A stretch of 64,000 nt of DNA. Origin: Arsenicitalea aurantiaca. Lineage in GTDB: Bacteria > Pseudomonadota > Alphaproteobacteria > Rhizobiales > Devosiaceae. The position numbers were made by a program, and so were the translations under genes. This document shows positions 18,539 through 27,821 of this stretch, piece after piece (within the stretch, counting starts at the first letter, position 1; the number at the start of each line of letters is the position of its first letter). The notes beneath the pieces are model-generated. The model searched no databases. It saw only the letters and a program-made list of their open reading frames with translations, and had not been told where the DNA came from. The DNA is taken from the NCBI RefSeq assembly GCF_003994485.1, contig NZ_RZNJ01000004.1, positions 248,001 to 312,000 on the forward strand, written 5' to 3'.

Positions 18539-19180
18539 CTATCTGGTTTTTCGATGCAGATTGGCGATCTCGAGGATGACGCCTTCCGGATCGGTGCTGC
18601 TTTGATGCATTACCACGTCATACTGCCACAGCGCATCCGCCAGCGCCAACTCTTCAACATGTTCTCGCCCCTTGGGCAGGATCGCGCGCGTGTTCGATGA
18701 CATAAAAGGCGCAACCCACCCGAACAGCCGGTCCAAAGGCGCAAGGGCGCGCGCGGTGACGATATCGACGCCGACTGTTTCACGTGAATCAAGGGATTCC
18801 GCGCGCTCAGAGGCTACGCGAACTGCGACGCCGAGTTCTCGAGCCGCTGCGCGGAGAAAAGCGGCCTTGCGCGCGTTGGATTCAACGAGCAGGAAGCGCC
18901 TCTCACTCCCCTTGGCGGCTATGGCAAGGGGCAGCGCCGGGAAACCGCCGCCACTGCCAAGATCGACGCATTGAAGATCGGTGGGCCCGAACAGGGTGTG
19001 GAGTTGCAGGCTGTCGAGGATGTGGCGATCCCACAGCGCCCCTACTGTTTCACGTGAAACAAGATTCTGCGCGGGCTGCCATTTGCGTACCAGACTGCAA
19101 AAGGATTCCAGATCGCGAAGAACGCGGTCGGCGTGTTCGTCGCCGACAAATGCGGCGATCGGGTCGCGCCGGCTGTCCAT
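18539..19180 (-). CDS. rsmG: 16S rRNA (guanine-527-N7) methyltransferase RsmG (GidB)
   Basis: A 213-aa SAM-dependent methyltransferase that modifies G527 of 16S rRNA. The SAM-binding motif is DLGSGGGFPALPLAI at about residues 73-87, followed by LLVESNARKAAFLR. The stop side is 16 nt from parA; the ATG overlaps the mnmG stop by one nt. Two parS palindromes lie inside the coding sequence and force the same peptide, SRETV, at residues 42-46 and 132-136. The first is a conserved part of the family; the second is not obviously so. Confidence 0.96.
   Translation of the reverse strand: MDSRRDPIAAFVGDEHADRVLRDLESFCSLVRKWQPAQNLVSRETVGALWDRHILDSLQLHTLFGPTDLQCVDLGSGGGFPALPLAIAAKGSERRFLLVESNARKAAFLRAAARELGVAVRVASERAESLDSRETVGVDIVTARALAPLDRLFGWVAPFMSSNTRAILPKGREHVEELALADALWQYDVVMHQSSTDPEGVILEIANLHRKTR
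18776..18791. other. parS site inside rsmG (one mismatch)
   Basis: TGTTTCACGTGAATCA, one base from the perfect 16-bp parS; codes for part of residues 131-137 of RsmG. Confidence 0.85.
19046..19061. other. parS site inside rsmG (perfect)
   Basis: TGTTTCACGTGAAACA, the exact consensus parS. It lies within the rsmG coding sequence. Confidence 0.97.
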
Positions 19181-21048
19181 CAGCTCGCCTTGCGCAGCGC
19201 GCCGCGCTTGATGATCGCGAGGATAAGGGTCAGCGCTGCGGGCGTGACGCCATCGATGGCCTGCGCCTGCGCCAGTGTCGCTGGCCGACGCGCGGTCAGC
19301 TTCTGGCGGATCTCGATTGAGAGGCCGGAGATGGCGGCGTAATCGACCCAGTCGGGGATGGCGATCGCCTCATCACGGCGCACCGCTTCGATGTCGGCCC
19401 GCTGCCGGTCGACATAGACGGCATATTGAGCATCGACCGCCAATTGAGCCATGGTTTCGGGAGCGATGACATGGAGGTCAGGCCAGCGCCGCAGCAGATC
19501 CTCAGCGGCTATGTCCGGGTAGGACAGGAGTTCGAAAGCCGTCCGTTTCTGCCCGTCCGCATTGACGGCGAGCCCCGTCGCGCGGGCTTCGGACGGCGTC
19601 GTCACCGATGTTTCAAGAAGGGCGCGGCCGGCTACGAGGCGGCGCGCTTTCTTTGCGTAGTGGTCGGCCCGCACCGGTCCGACCAGGCCAGTTTCAACGC
19701 CGAGCGTCGTAAGGCGTTGGTCGGCGTTGTCGGAGCGGAGGTGCAGCCGGAATTCGGCACGCGAGGTGAACATTCGATAGGGTTCGGAGACGCCACGTGT
19801 GACGAGATCGTCGATCATGACGCCGATATAGCTTGCCGTCCGCGAGAGCATGAGCGGCGCGCGGTCGGAGACGGCGAGCGCTGCATTCGCGCCGGCAATC
19901 AGCCCCTGCGCCGCGGCTTCCTCGTACCCCGTCGTTCCGTTGATCTGGCCCGCAAGATAAAGGCCCGGCAGCCGCCGCAGCGCGAGGGTTGGCAGGAGTT
20001 CGCGGGGATCGACATGGTCGTACTCGATGGCATAGCCAAGCTTTACGATTCGCACGTCGGCGAGACCGGGCATGCTCCGGAGGAAAGCCTCCTGAACGTC
20101 TGCCGGGAGCGAAGTCGAGAGCCCGTTGGGATAGATTGTGGGGTCGTCGAGACCCTCGGGCTCAAGAAAGATCTGGTGACTGTCGCGATCGGCAAAGCGG
20201 ACGATCTTGTCTTCGATCGAGGGGCAGTAGCGCGGGCCCCGGCTCTGGATGCGGCCGGAGTACATGGCCGAACGATGAATGTTGTCCGCGATGATCCGGT
20301 GGGTCTCTGCGGTCGTGCGCGTGACGTGGCACATGACCTGCCGGTTGGTGATCGTTTCGGTGAGGCTCGAAAAGGGCTCCGGTGGCTCATCGCCCGGTTG
20401 GGCTTCGAGCATGCTGAAATCGATGCTGGTCCCGTCGAGACGGGCAGGCGTGCCGGTCTTCAACCGGCCCAGCTGCAGGCCCAGCGCCTCGAGGCGCTTG
20501 GACAGCCCGAGCACCGGCTTCTCGCCGAGCCGCCCCGCCGGGGTCGTCTCCTCGCCGCGGTGGATGAGACCGCGGAGGAATGTTCCCGTGGTCAGCACGA
20601 CCGCGCGGGTGCCGAATGTTCGGCCATCGAGCAGCGCGACGCCTTCGACACGGCCATGGTCCACGATCAGATCATCGACCTCGCCTTCGATCACCTCGAG
20701 GTTCGGTTGTTCGGCGATCGCCTTCTGCATTGCTGCGCGGTAAAGCGCGCGGTCGGCCTGGGCGCGGGGGCCCCGCACAGCAGGGCCCTTGCGACGATTG
20801 AGGACGCGAAACTGGATGCCGGCCGCATCGGCGACGCGCCCCATCAAGCCATCAAGCGCGTCAATCTCACGAACGAGATGGCCCTTGCCTAATCCGCCGA
20901 TGGCAGGATTGCAGCTCATTTCGCCGATCGTGGCCCGCTTGTGGGTGACGAGCGCAGTCGAAACGCCAAGGCGTGCAGCGGCGGCCGCGGCTTCACAGCC
21001 GGCGTGACCACCCCCAACGATGATGACGTCATAGGCTTTGCCAGACAT
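19180..21048 (-). CDS. mnmG: tRNA uridine-5-carboxymethylaminomethyl modification enzyme MnmG (GidA)
   Basis: A 622-aa FAD enzyme which, with MnmE, installs the cmnm5 group on the wobble uridine of several tRNAs. The FAD-binding motif is [15 protein letters not shown] near residue 8. The GidA signatures [12 protein letters not shown] and [17 protein letters not shown] are present, and the C-terminal helical domain contacts MnmE. The length is standard. It is transcribed leftward after mnmE; two parS sites separate the two genes. Confidence 0.97.
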   Translation of the reverse strand: MSGKAYDVIIVGGGHAGCEAAAAAARLGVSTALVTHKRATIGEMSCNPAIGGLGKGHLVREIDALDGLMGRVADAAGIQFRVLNRRKGPAVRGPRAQADRALYRAAMQKAIAEQPNLEVIEGEVDDLIVDHGRVEGVALLDGRTFGTRAVVLTTGTFLRGLIHRGEETTPAGRLGEKPVLGLSKRLEALGLQLGRLKTGTPARLDGTSIDFSMLEAQPGDEPPEPFSSLTETITNRQVMCHVTRTTAETHRIIADNIHRSAMYSGRIQSRGPRYCPSIEDKIVRFADRDSHQIFLEPEGLDDPTIYPNGLSTSLPADVQEAFLRSMPGLADVRIVKLGYAIEYDHVDPRELLPTLALRRLPGLYLAGQINGTTGYEEAAAQGLIAGANAALAVSDRAPLMLSRTASYIGVMIDDLVTRGVSEPYRMFTSRAEFRLHLRSDNADQRLTTLGVETGLVGPVRADHYAKKARRLVAGRALLETSVTTPSEARATGLAVNADGQKRTAFELLSYPDIAAEDLLRRWPDLHVIAPETMAQLAVDAQYAVYVDRQRADIEAVRRDEAIAIPDWVDYAAISGLSIEIRQKLTARRPATLAQAQAIDGVTPAALTLILAIIKRGALRKAS

Positions 21049-21087
21049 TTCGGTCTCCCGGTGCAGGACGGACGGGGTTTAGGGCAA

Positions 21088-21103
21088 TGTTTCACGTGAA
21101 TCA
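21088..21103. other. parS site between mnmE and mnmG
   Basis: TGTTTCACGTGAATCA, one mismatch from consensus and identical to the site at 18776. Confidence 0.85.
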
Positions 21104-21124
21104 ACTGAAGGACCGCGAGCTGAG

Positions 21125-21140
21125 GGTTTCACGTGAATCA
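21125..21140. other. parS site at the end of mnmE
   Basis: GGTTTCACGTGAATCA, two mismatches from consensus, overlapping the mnmE stop codon. It is 37 bp from the preceding site. Confidence 0.75.
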
Positions 21141-22427
21141 CTTGCCGATACAGAACCCTGCAAAGAGGCGGTCGAGGATCATTTCGGCATCGACGCGGCC
21201 CAGGAGGGTTTCAAGGCTATGCGTGGTGCGGCGCAATTCTTCGGCTGCGAGTTCCGGAAGATGGAGGCGTTCGCCGGCATTCCGGAGTGCCCCTGCCGCA
21301 TGCAACAAGGCTTGACGATCGCGCTCATGGCTGACGAGGAGGCTTCCCTCGCCGATCGCGAGCTCGGCGGCTTTGCGGATTGCCGTCATTAGGTCGTCCA
21401 GTCCCTGCCCGGTCTGGACAGAGATGGCGGCGGCATCCGCGCCCGGCAGGTCGCCCTTGGTGGGGATGACGATCATCGGCGCGCGGGTTTCGGGGGGCGC
21501 GATCGGGGCTTGGTCCGGGGGTTCGAGCCAGAGAACCAAGTCAGCACGATCCAGTTCCATCCGCGCCCGGCGAACGCCTTCAGCCTCGGCCAGTGAATCG
21601 GTGTCACGAAGCCCGGCCATGTCGACGAAGAGACAGAGCTGCCCTCCGAGCTCGACCGGGACCTCCTTGATGTCGCGCGTGGTGCCGGCCTCACTCGTGA
21701 CGATTGCGACGTCAGATCGCGCCAGTGCGTTGAGAAGACTGGACTTTCCGGCGTTGGGCGGTCCGGCGAGCGCGACGCGAAAGCCTTCACGGACGATGCG
21801 GCCGCCTTCATAACGCGCAGCGGCGTGTTCGAGGGTTTTCGCAAGTTCCGCGATGCCGGTGGCAAGATGGGGCGGCAAATTCGTCCCCACATCGCCCTCA
21901 TCGGAAAAATCGAGATGGGCTTCGAGTTCGACCCGGAGCTCGATGAGAGTTTCCCGCCAGAGCGCGATATCCCGGGTCAGGCCGCCTGCCAGGCGCTCGC
22001 CGGCCTGACGGCGCTGCGCTTCGGTCTCGGCGGCGAGGAGGTCGGAGAGGCCTTCGACCTGAACGAGATCGAGCTTTCCATTGAGGAAGGCGCGCCGGGT
22101 GAATTCGCCGGCATCTGCAAGGCGCACGCCGGGTTCTGCCGCGAGGGCTGAAAGAAGTGCGCGAATGACGGCGCGGGAGCCGTGAACCTGGAGTTCGGCA
22201 CAATCTTCGCCGGTAAAGCTCCTTGGCCCGGGGAAGAAGAGGACGAGGCCCTCATCGATCGCGTTATTGCGGCCGATGGTGCGAAGGCTTGCATGTCGAG
22301 GCCTGGGCGGTCCGCCAGCGAACGCTTCGAGAAGCGTTCGCGTCAGTTGACCGGAGATCCGGATGATGGCGACGCCCGAAGGCAGGCTGCCACTCGACAG
22401 CGCAATTATGGTGTCGCCGGCCGACAT
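21138..22427 (-). CDS. mnmE: tRNA modification GTPase MnmE (TrmE)
   Basis: A 429-aa dimerising GTPase partner of MnmG. The N-terminal folate-binding domain begins with DTIIALSSGSLPSGVAIIRISG. The G domain carries the P-loop GPPNAGKS at 222-229, then the switch region with GTTRDIKEVPVEL and the DMAGLRDT motif. The protein ends in the invariant CIGK, whose cysteine is needed for tRNA modification. It is 7 nt downstream of rho on the same strand. Confidence 0.97.
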   Translation of the reverse strand: MSAGDTIIALSSGSLPSGVAIIRISGQLTRTLLEAFAGGPPRPRHASLRTIGRNNAIDEGLVLFFPGPRSFTGEDCAELQVHGSRAVIRALLSALAAEPGVRLADAGEFTRRAFLNGKLDLVQVEGLSDLLAAETEAQRRQAGERLAGGLTRDIALWRETLIELRVELEAHLDFSDEGDVGTNLPPHLATGIAELAKTLEHAAARYEGGRIVREGFRVALAGPPNAGKSSLLNALARSDVAIVTSEAGTTRDIKEVPVELGGQLCLFVDMAGLRDTDSLAEAEGVRRARMELDRADLVLWLEPPDQAPIAPPETRAPMIVIPTKGDLPGADAAAISVQTGQGLDDLMTAIRKAAELAIGEGSLLVSHERDRQALLHAAGALRNAGERLHLPELAAEELRRTTHSLETLLGRVDAEMILDRLFAGFCIGK

Positions 22428-22434
22428 GATGCCG

Positions 22435-23700
22435 TCAGGTGTTCATCGAATCGAAGAAATCCGAATTGGTCTTGGTTTGCCGCAGCTTGTCGAGGAGGAA
22501 CTCCATTGCGTCGATCGTGCCCATGGGTGTGAGGATGCGGCGCAGAACGTACATCTTCTTGAGGATGTCGGGCTCGACCAGCAGCTCTTCCTTGCGCGTG
22601 CCGGACTTGGTGATGTCGAGCGCGGGGAAGACGCGTTTGTCTGCGACCTTGCGATCAAGGATGATTTCGGAGTTGCCGGTGCCCTTGAACTCTTCGAAGA
22701 TCACCTCGTCCATGCGGCTGCCGGTGTCGATCAGCGCGGTCGAGATGATGGTGAGCGAGCCGCCATCCTCGATATTGCGCGCGGCGCCGAAGAATCGTTT
22801 CGGGCGCTGCAGCGCATTGGCGTCGACACCACCGGTCAGGACCTTGCCAGAGCTCGGGACGACCGTGTTGTAGGCACGGCCGAGGCGCGTTATGGAGTCG
22901 AGGAGGATTACGACGTCGCGCTTGTGCTCGACGAGGCGCTTGGCCTTCTCGATGACCATTTCGGCGACCTGGACGTGGCGGCTCGCCGGCTCGTCAAAGG
23001 TCGAGGAAATGACTTCGCCCTTCACCGAGCGCTGCATGTCGGTGACTTCTTCGGGCCGCTCGTCGATCAGGAGCACGATGAGATAGCACTCGGGATGGTT
23101 GGTCGCGATCGATTGTGCAATGGTTTGCAACAATACGGTCTTACCCGTTCGCGGGGGAGCAACGATCAAGGCGCGCTGGCCCTTCCCGAGCGGTGCGACG
23201 AGATCGAGCACGCGCGCGCTGCGATCCTTGATCGTGGGGTCGGGAAGCTCGAGGCGAAGCCGCTCGTCGGGATAAAGCGGGGTGAGGTTGTCGAAATTGA
23301 CCTTGTGCCGGACGTTCTCGGGGTCTTCGAAATTGATCGTGTTGACCTTGAGGAGCGCGAAATAGCGTTCGCCGTCCTTGGGAGAGCGGATCTGGCCTTC
23401 CACCGTGTCCCCGGTCCGCAACGAGAAGCGGCGGATCTGGCTCGGGCTCACATAGATGTCGTCGGGGCCCGGCAGGTAGTTTGCATCGGGGGAACGAAGA
23501 AACCCGAAGCCGTCCGGAAGCACTTCGACGACGCCTTCGCCAGTAATGTCGACTTCCTTGGCCGCCAGCTCCTTGAGGATCGCGAACATCAATTCCTGCT
23601 TGCGCATGGTCGAGGCATTTTCGACTTCATGCTCTTCGGCAAAAGCCAGAAGTTCGGCAGGCGATTTGGACTTGAGCTCGCTGAGCTTCATGTTTTCCAT
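22435..23700 (-). CDS. rho: Transcription termination factor Rho
   Basis: A 421-aa hexameric RNA helicase/translocase that ends transcription. The N-terminal part has the RNA-binding cold-shock fold with the RNP-like GFGFLR at 64-69. The ATPase domain has Walker A APPRTGKT at 181-188, Walker [16 protein letters not shown], the Q loop and the R loop. The length equals the standard alphaproteobacterial Rho. The 184-bp leader between rho and hemJ contains a parS site and is long enough for autoregulation, which is known in other species. Confidence 0.97.
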   Translation of the reverse strand: MENMKLSELKSKSPAELLAFAEEHEVENASTMRKQELMFAILKELAAKEVDITGEGVVEVLPDGFGFLRSPDANYLPGPDDIYVSPSQIRRFSLRTGDTVEGQIRSPKDGERYFALLKVNTINFEDPENVRHKVNFDNLTPLYPDERLRLELPDPTIKDRSARVLDLVAPLGKGQRALIVAPPRTGKTVLLQTIAQSIATNHPECYLIVLLIDERPEEVTDMQRSVKGEVISSTFDEPASRHVQVAEMVIEKAKRLVEHKRDVVILLDSITRLGRAYNTVVPSSGKVLTGGVDANALQRPKRFFGAARNIEDGGSLTIISTALIDTGSRMDEVIFEEFKGTGNSEIILDRKVADKRVFPALDITKSGTRKEELLVEPDILKKMYVLRRILTPMGTIDAMEFLLDKLRQTKTNSDFFDSMNT

Positions 23701-23853
23701 GGAGTGGGAGACCCTTTGGGCACGGACGAGAACGGGTAGGGAGGGAAGGCACCGCGTCAGGGCGTGGGGGACACGCCGGGCAATCGACTTCTGGTGGTGC
23801 GGACTATCTAGCGCGAAACCGGCCCGTTTTCAAGACGGTTGCCGAAACCGGGC

Positions 23854-23869
23854 GGATTCACGTGAAACG
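23854..23869. other. parS site upstream of rho
   Basis: GGATTCACGTGAAACG, three mismatches from consensus, with an intact core TTCACGTGAA, in the hemJ-rho intergenic region. Confidence 0.7.
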
Positions 23870-23884
23870 CGATCGCAAAGGCGC

Positions 23885-24310
23885 TCAGAAGGGCTTCACG
23901 ATCACGGCGATAACGATGCCGACCATGAGAAGGGTTGGAACCTCGTTGATCATGCGGAAAAAGCGCTGCGGGCGCGTGTTGCTGTCGGTCGCAAAGGCGC
24001 GGAGTTCGCGCCCGAGAAATCCGTGCGCGCCGCTGAGCGCGATGACGAGAGCCGCCTTCAGCCACATCCAGCCCATCGACCAGTCGACGACGCCATAGCC
24101 GAACGCAAGCCAGAGCCCGAAGACCCAGCTCGCGATCATGGCCGGGGTCATGATGGCCCGATAGAGCCGGCGCTCCATGATCTTGAAGGTTTCGGACTGC
24201 ACCGAACCGCGCTCCGCATCGGCGTGATAGACGAAAAGCCTCGGCAAATAGAGCAGACCCGCCATCCAGGCGATGACGGAAATGACGTGAAGCGCGGTGA
24301 CCCAAGCCAT
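23885..24310 (-). CDS. hemJ: Protoporphyrinogen oxidase HemJ
   Basis: A 141-aa inner-membrane heme enzyme that oxidises protoporphyrinogen IX, replacing HemG/HemY in most alphaproteobacteria. Four hydrophobic spans are predicted. The conserved His8 in ALHVISVIAWMAGL and Lys85 in WMWLKAAL, which bind heme and are essential in studied homologs, are both present. It is 2 nt downstream of hemE, so the two heme genes form one transcription unit. Confidence 0.93.
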   Translation of the reverse strand: MAWVTALHVISVIAWMAGLLYLPRLFVYHADAERGSVQSETFKIMERRLYRAIMTPAMIASWVFGLWLAFGYGVVDWSMGWMWLKAALVIALSGAHGFLGRELRAFATDSNTRPQRFFRMINEVPTLLMVGIVIAVIVKPF

Positions 24311-24312
24311 GA

Positions 24313-25350
24313 TCAGCCTTCCTTGACGAGCGAGACGAGCCGCTCGACATGGGCGATCGGCGTTTCGGGCACGATGCCGTGGCCGAGATTGAAGACATGC
24401 GGACGATCGGCGAAGGCCGCGATGATCTCGCGCGCCCGATCTTCCATCTGAGCGCCACCGGCAACGACCCGCAGGGGATCGAGATTGCCTTGGACGCCAA
24501 AACCCGAGGGCAGTGCCTTGCGCGCGAAATCGAGCGGGGTCGCGTAATCGAGCCCGACGAGATTGACGCCGGTTTTGGCGACATATTCGGCAATCATTCC
24601 GGCGGCGCCGCGCGGAAAACCGATGATCGGGGCATTGGGCACCCGCGCCCGCACCCCTTCGACGATCCGGCGGTTGGGTTCGATGACCTGCGCACGGAAG
24701 GCGGTTTCATCGAGGTTCAGCGCCCAGCTTTCGAAAAGCTGCACGACATCGGCCCCCGCCTCGAACTGGGCAACGAGATAATCGATGCTGGAGGCGACGA
24801 GCAGGTCAATGAGCGTCTCGAAGGCCTCTGGGTGCCTGAGCGCAAAGAGACGCGCCGGTGCCTGATCGGTGGTGCCGCGGCCGGCCAGCATGTAGGTCGC
24901 GACCGTCCATGGGGAGCCGCAGAACCCGATCAGCGTCTTTTCGGGGGCGAGTCCCGCCTTCACCCGCCTCAGCGTTTCGAAGACCGGGGCGAGATGACCG
25001 AGGAAGTCCGCCTTCCCAAGCCGATCGATGGTTTCGGCATCCACCGGATCGAGCCTCGGGCCTTCACCGACTTCAAAGCGCACGTTCTGCCCGAGCGCAT
25101 CGGGGATGACGAGGATGTCAGAGAAGAGGATCGCCGCATCGAGCGGGAAACGCCTTAGGGGTTGCAGCGTCACTTCGGCTGCAAGCTCGGGCGTGTAGCA
25201 GAGATCGAGGAACCCCCCGGCCTTTTCCCGAACCGCCCGGTATTCGGGAAGGTACCGGCCGGCCTGGCGCATGATCCATATCGGAGGCCTTGCCTGGCGC
25301 TCTCCCCGCACCGCTCCGAGCAGGGGTTTGGCGACGCTCTCTGGGCTCAC
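24313..25350 (-). CDS. hemE: Uroporphyrinogen decarboxylase
   Basis: A 345-aa cytosolic enzyme that turns uroporphyrinogen III into coproporphyrinogen III. The N-terminal signature [16 protein letters not shown] and the second signature [14 protein letters not shown] are complete. Translation starts at a GTG (25350), 6 nt after an AGGAAGG ribosome site. hemE next to the replication origin is the conserved arrangement in Caulobacter and Hyphomicrobiales; here the gene reads away from the probable oriC. Confidence 0.97.
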   Translation of the reverse strand: MSPESVAKPLLGAVRGERQARPPIWIMRQAGRYLPEYRAVREKAGGFLDLCYTPELAAEVTLQPLRRFPLDAAILFSDILVIPDALGQNVRFEVGEGPRLDPVDAETIDRLGKADFLGHLAPVFETLRRVKAGLAPEKTLIGFCGSPWTVATYMLAGRGTTDQAPARLFALRHPEAFETLIDLLVASSIDYLVAQFEAGADVVQLFESWALNLDETAFRAQVIEPNRRIVEGVRARVPNAPIIGFPRGAAGMIAEYVAKTGVNLVGLDYATPLDFARKALPSGFGVQGNLDPLRVVAGGAQMEDRAREIIAAFADRPHVFNLGHGIVPETPIAHVERLVSLVKEG

Positions 25351-25469
25351 GCTCGGCCTTCCTCAAGAAAGAATAGATTCTTTATCTGAATTATCATGGC
25401 GGTGTTTTGCATGAATTCCGCGCCGCCCACAATGACGGGGCGCGGTGGCATGAGCGCGCAGCCCAAAGC

Positions 25470-25484
25470 CTAACGAGAGGTTAA
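25470..25484. promoter_or_regulatory. CtrA-type box in oriC (one mismatch)
   Basis: CTAA-N7-TTAA, one base from the CtrA consensus TTAA-N7-TTAA. Confidence 0.55.
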
Positions 25485-25528
25485 GAAACGTTTGTCTGGG
25501 CTGTGGACGGGATCGGAATCGCGCCGGG

Positions 25529-25543
25529 TTAACAACTCCTTAA
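25529..25543. promoter_or_regulatory. CtrA box in oriC (perfect)
   Basis: TTAACAACTCCTTAA fits TTAA-N7-TTAA exactly. CtrA binding at such sites represses initiation in Caulobacter. Confidence 0.8.
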
Positions 25544-25557
25544 CGGTCGGGCGCCGC

Positions 25558-25572
25558 TTAACAAGGTGTTAA
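25558..25572. promoter_or_regulatory. CtrA box in oriC (perfect)
   Basis: TTAACAAGGTGTTAA fits TTAA-N7-TTAA exactly; its start is 29 bp from that of the preceding box. Confidence 0.8.
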
Positions 25573-25607
25573 CGCGCCTGTTGAGCAGGGACCGGACCGT
25601 GCTTGGG

Positions 25608-25616
25608 TTATCCACG
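25608..25616 (+). other. DnaA box in oriC
   Basis: TTATCCACG, one mismatch from the strong DnaA box TTATCCACA, between two CtrA-type boxes. It touches a GATTC methylation site at 25616-25620. Confidence 0.8.
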
Positions 25617-25624
25617 ATTCCCCC

Positions 25625-25639
25625 GTAACTTTTTGTTAA
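25625..25639. promoter_or_regulatory. CtrA-type box in oriC (one mismatch)
   Basis: GTAA-N7-TTAA, 9 bp from the DnaA box; such closeness would let CtrA and DnaA compete. Confidence 0.55.
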
Positions 25640-25752
25640 GACCTGTGGCGGGGCCCGGCTGTGGATGGAATTCGGACGAGCGGGGACAGACCGTGGATAG
25701 CCCCGATCGGCCCTTCGAGGGCCCACGGACGCCTTGAGCTGTTGGGGACAGT

Positions 25753-26370
25753 GTGGAAAAACAGCTCATGCTCATTCTTGCCAGCCAGTCCCGTACTCGC
25801 CACACCCTCCTCGAACAGGCGGGTCTTGTCTTCCTCGCCCGCCCCGCCCGGATCGACGAGCGGGCGGTGGAAAAGAACGCACTCGCCGCCGTGCCCGATG
25901 CGCGGGACGTCGCGCTCAATCTCGCCGTCGCCAAGGCCGCCGATATTTCCGCGACCGAGCCTGGCGCCGTGGTGATCGGGGCCGACCAGACCCTCGCGCT
26001 CGGCACCGAGCTCCTGCACAAGCCGGCGAGCCGCGACGATGCTGCCGAGCAGCTGATGCGGCTTTCGGGCAAGACCCACCGCCTTCACGCCGGGGTGGCG
26101 CTCTTGCGCGATGGCGAGGTGCTGTGGGCGGACGTCCATTCGGCCGAGCTCACCATGCGCGCCTTCAGCAAGGCCGAATGCGAAGCCATCCTCGCGCTCG
26201 AAGGCGATCGCATCCTCGCTTCGGTCGGGGGATATCGGCTCGAGGGTCCCTCCATCAGGCTCTTCGAGGCGGTCTCGGGAGACTATTTCACCATTCTGGG
26301 TCTGCCGCTTCTGCCGCTTTTGGGCGCGCTGCGGCACCATGCGCCCGAGCTTCTGGACCACCCGCAATGA
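25753..26370 (+). CDS. maf: Maf-like nucleotide pyrophosphatase
   Basis: A 205-aa house-cleaning nucleotide pyrophosphatase of the Maf/YceF group, which removes modified or excess dTTP/UTP/m7GTP-type nucleotides. The N-terminal LILASQSRTRHTLLEQAG is the family signature, and VVIGADQTLALG contains the catalytic acidic residue; SVGGYRLEGP near the C-terminus is also conserved. The start is probably GTG at 25753, although an ATG at 25768 is possible. It opens an outward-reading maf-aroE-coaE-dnaQ operon at the edge of oriC and overlaps aroE by 4 nt. Confidence 0.92.
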   Translation: MEKQLMLILASQSRTRHTLLEQAGLVFLARPARIDERAVEKNALAAVPDARDVALNLAVAKAADISATEPGAVVIGADQTLALGTELLHKPASRDDAAEQLMRLSGKTHRLHAGVALLRDGEVLWADVHSAELTMRAFSKAECEAILALEGDRILASVGGYRLEGPSIRLFEAVSGDYFTILGLPLLPLLGALRHHAPELLDHPQ

Positions 26371-27194
26371 TCAAGGCCTTCGTGATCGGTTTTCCGATCA
26401 ACCATTCCCGCTCGCCGCTCATCCATGGCACTTGGCTCGAGCGACATGCCATAGACGGACGCTATGAGGCGATCGCGGTCGAGCCCGGTGCCCTCGGTGC
26501 GTTTGTCGCGCGCCTGCGCGAGGGAGAGTTCGCGGGCGGGAACGTCACCATTCCGCACAAGGAGGAGATGTTCGCGCTCTGCGACAGCCGCGATCCGCTG
26601 GCCGAGACGATCGGCGCGGTCAACACGCTCGTCCTGCGCGACGGGCGCATCCATGGCTTCAACACCGATTATCTGGGGTTTCTGGGCAATCTCGACCAGT
26701 CCGCTCCGGGCTGGGATGACGCCCGGGGCGAAGCAATCGTGCTCGGGGCCGGAGGCGCGGCGCGGGCGATCCTCGTGGCGCTCGCCGAGCGTGGCTTTTC
26801 GCGCATCCATATCCTCAATCGGACGCGCGACAAGGCCGAAGCCCTGGCCCGGAGCCTGCCGGGTCCGTTTCTTGCCCGTGGGCTCGATGCCTATCCCGGG
26901 CTTGCCGGGTCCGCCGATCTGCTGGTCAATACGACAGCGATCGGGATGCATGCCAGCCGCTTCGAAGGGCTCGATCTCGGCCTTCTCCCCAAAGACGCGG
27001 TAGTGACCGACATCGTCTACACCCCGCTCGAAACGCCGCTTCTGGCCGACGCGAGGGCCATCGGGCTCAGGACCGTGGACGGGCTCGGCATGCTGCTCCA
27101 CCAGGCGGTGCCGGGGTTCGAGGCCTGGTTCGGCGTGCGGCCCGAAGTGACCGAGGATCTGCGCCAGACGGTGATCGCGACCCTTTCGCCATAG
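26367..27194 (+). CDS. aroE: Shikimate 5-dehydrogenase
   Basis: A 275-aa NADP-dependent enzyme of the shikimate pathway to aromatic amino acids. The substrate-binding motif NHSRSPLIHGTWL and the catalytic-Lys motif NVTIPHKEEM lie at the N-terminus, and the NADP fold [15 protein letters not shown] lies in the middle. The C-terminal Gln motif GLGMLLHQAVPGFEAWF is also intact. The start ATG overlaps the maf stop (ATGA), pointing to translational coupling. Confidence 0.96.
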   Translation: MIKAFVIGFPINHSRSPLIHGTWLERHAIDGRYEAIAVEPGALGAFVARLREGEFAGGNVTIPHKEEMFALCDSRDPLAETIGAVNTLVLRDGRIHGFNTDYLGFLGNLDQSAPGWDDARGEAIVLGAGGAARAILVALAERGFSRIHILNRTRDKAEALARSLPGPFLARGLDAYPGLAGSADLLVNTTAIGMHASRFEGLDLGLLPKDAVVTDIVYTPLETPLLADARAIGLRTVDGLGMLLHQAVPGFEAWFGVRPEVTEDLRQTVIATLSP

Positions 27195-27214
27195 GGGATC
27201 AGAAGGGATCGACC

Positions 27215-27802
27215 ATGACGATGCTGCTTGGCCTGACGGGCTCGATCGCGACGGGGAAATCGACCGCGCTAGCCGCATTCGCCGCACATGGCGTGCCGGT
27301 CTTTTCGGCCGACGATGCCGTTCATGCGCTCTATCGCGACAGGGCCGTACCCGCCATCGAAAGCCTCTTTCCTGGCACCACGGGCCCGGAGGGGGTGGAT
27401 CGGGCGGCGCTGTCGAGGGCGCTGCTCGCCGATCCCGATAAGCTCCCCGCGCTCGAGGCGATCGTTCACCCCATGGTGCGCGAGGCGATGGCAGCGTTCG
27501 TAAAGGCCGCGCGGGAGCGGGGCGAACCCCTGGTCGTGCTCGATATCCCGCTCCTTTTCGAGACCGGCTTCGACTACGGGCTCGACCGTGTGGTCGTCAT
27601 CCATGCCGATCCTGAGGTCCAGCGCGCCCGCGCGCTCGCCCGGCCGGGCATGAGTGTGGAAAAGCTCGAGGCGATCCTTGCCCGACAGATGCCGCAGGCC
27701 GAAAAGATGGCACGGGCCCACGAGCTGCTCGACGGCTCGGGGTCGATCGCGGCGCTCGAAGCGGAGGTCGGCGCGCTTATTGCCCGGCTGACCCGAGGCT
27801 GA
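27215..27802 (+). CDS. coaE: Dephospho-CoA kinase
   Basis: A 195-aa P-loop kinase that carries out the last step of coenzyme A synthesis. The Walker A motif is GLTGSIATGKST near residue 7, followed by FSADDAVHALY, which binds the substrate, and the lid region with VVHADPEVQRARALAR. It is the third gene of the maf operon; pantothenate kinase, the first step of the same pathway, is at 37184-38134. Confidence 0.95.
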   Translation: MTMLLGLTGSIATGKSTALAAFAAHGVPVFSADDAVHALYRDRAVPAIESLFPGTTGPEGVDRAALSRALLADPDKLPALEAIVHPMVREAMAAFVKAARERGEPLVVLDIPLLFETGFDYGLDRVVVIHADPEVQRARALARPGMSVEKLEAILARQMPQAEKMARAHELLDGSGSIAALEAEVGALIARLTRG

Positions 27803-27821
27803 CCCGGAGGACAAGGCACCG

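Larger units (their letters stand above)
25351..25752. other. Probable chromosomal replication origin (oriC)
   Basis: A 402-bp gene-free stretch between hemE and maf, the place of oriC in Caulobacter and many Hyphomicrobiales. It has an AT-rich segment at 25365-25415 suited to unwinding, one near-perfect DnaA box (25608-25616), weaker DnaA-like boxes near 25660 and 25692, two perfect and two near-perfect CtrA boxes, and three GANTC methylation sites (25376, 25516, 25616). Genes on both sides read outward. The combination is strong, though only an experiment or a whole-genome GC-skew plot would prove origin function. Confidence 0.88.

Noticed and set aside
21088-21140. Paired palindromes between mnmE and mnmG read as terminators
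   Set aside because: Both match the parS consensus and are followed by no T-run; the centromere explanation fits better.
25752-25760. TGTGGAAAA at the maf start as a DnaA box
   Set aside because: One base off consensus on the minus strand but it overlaps the maf start codon, is far from the other boxes, and its sequence is set by coding needs; left out of the site list.
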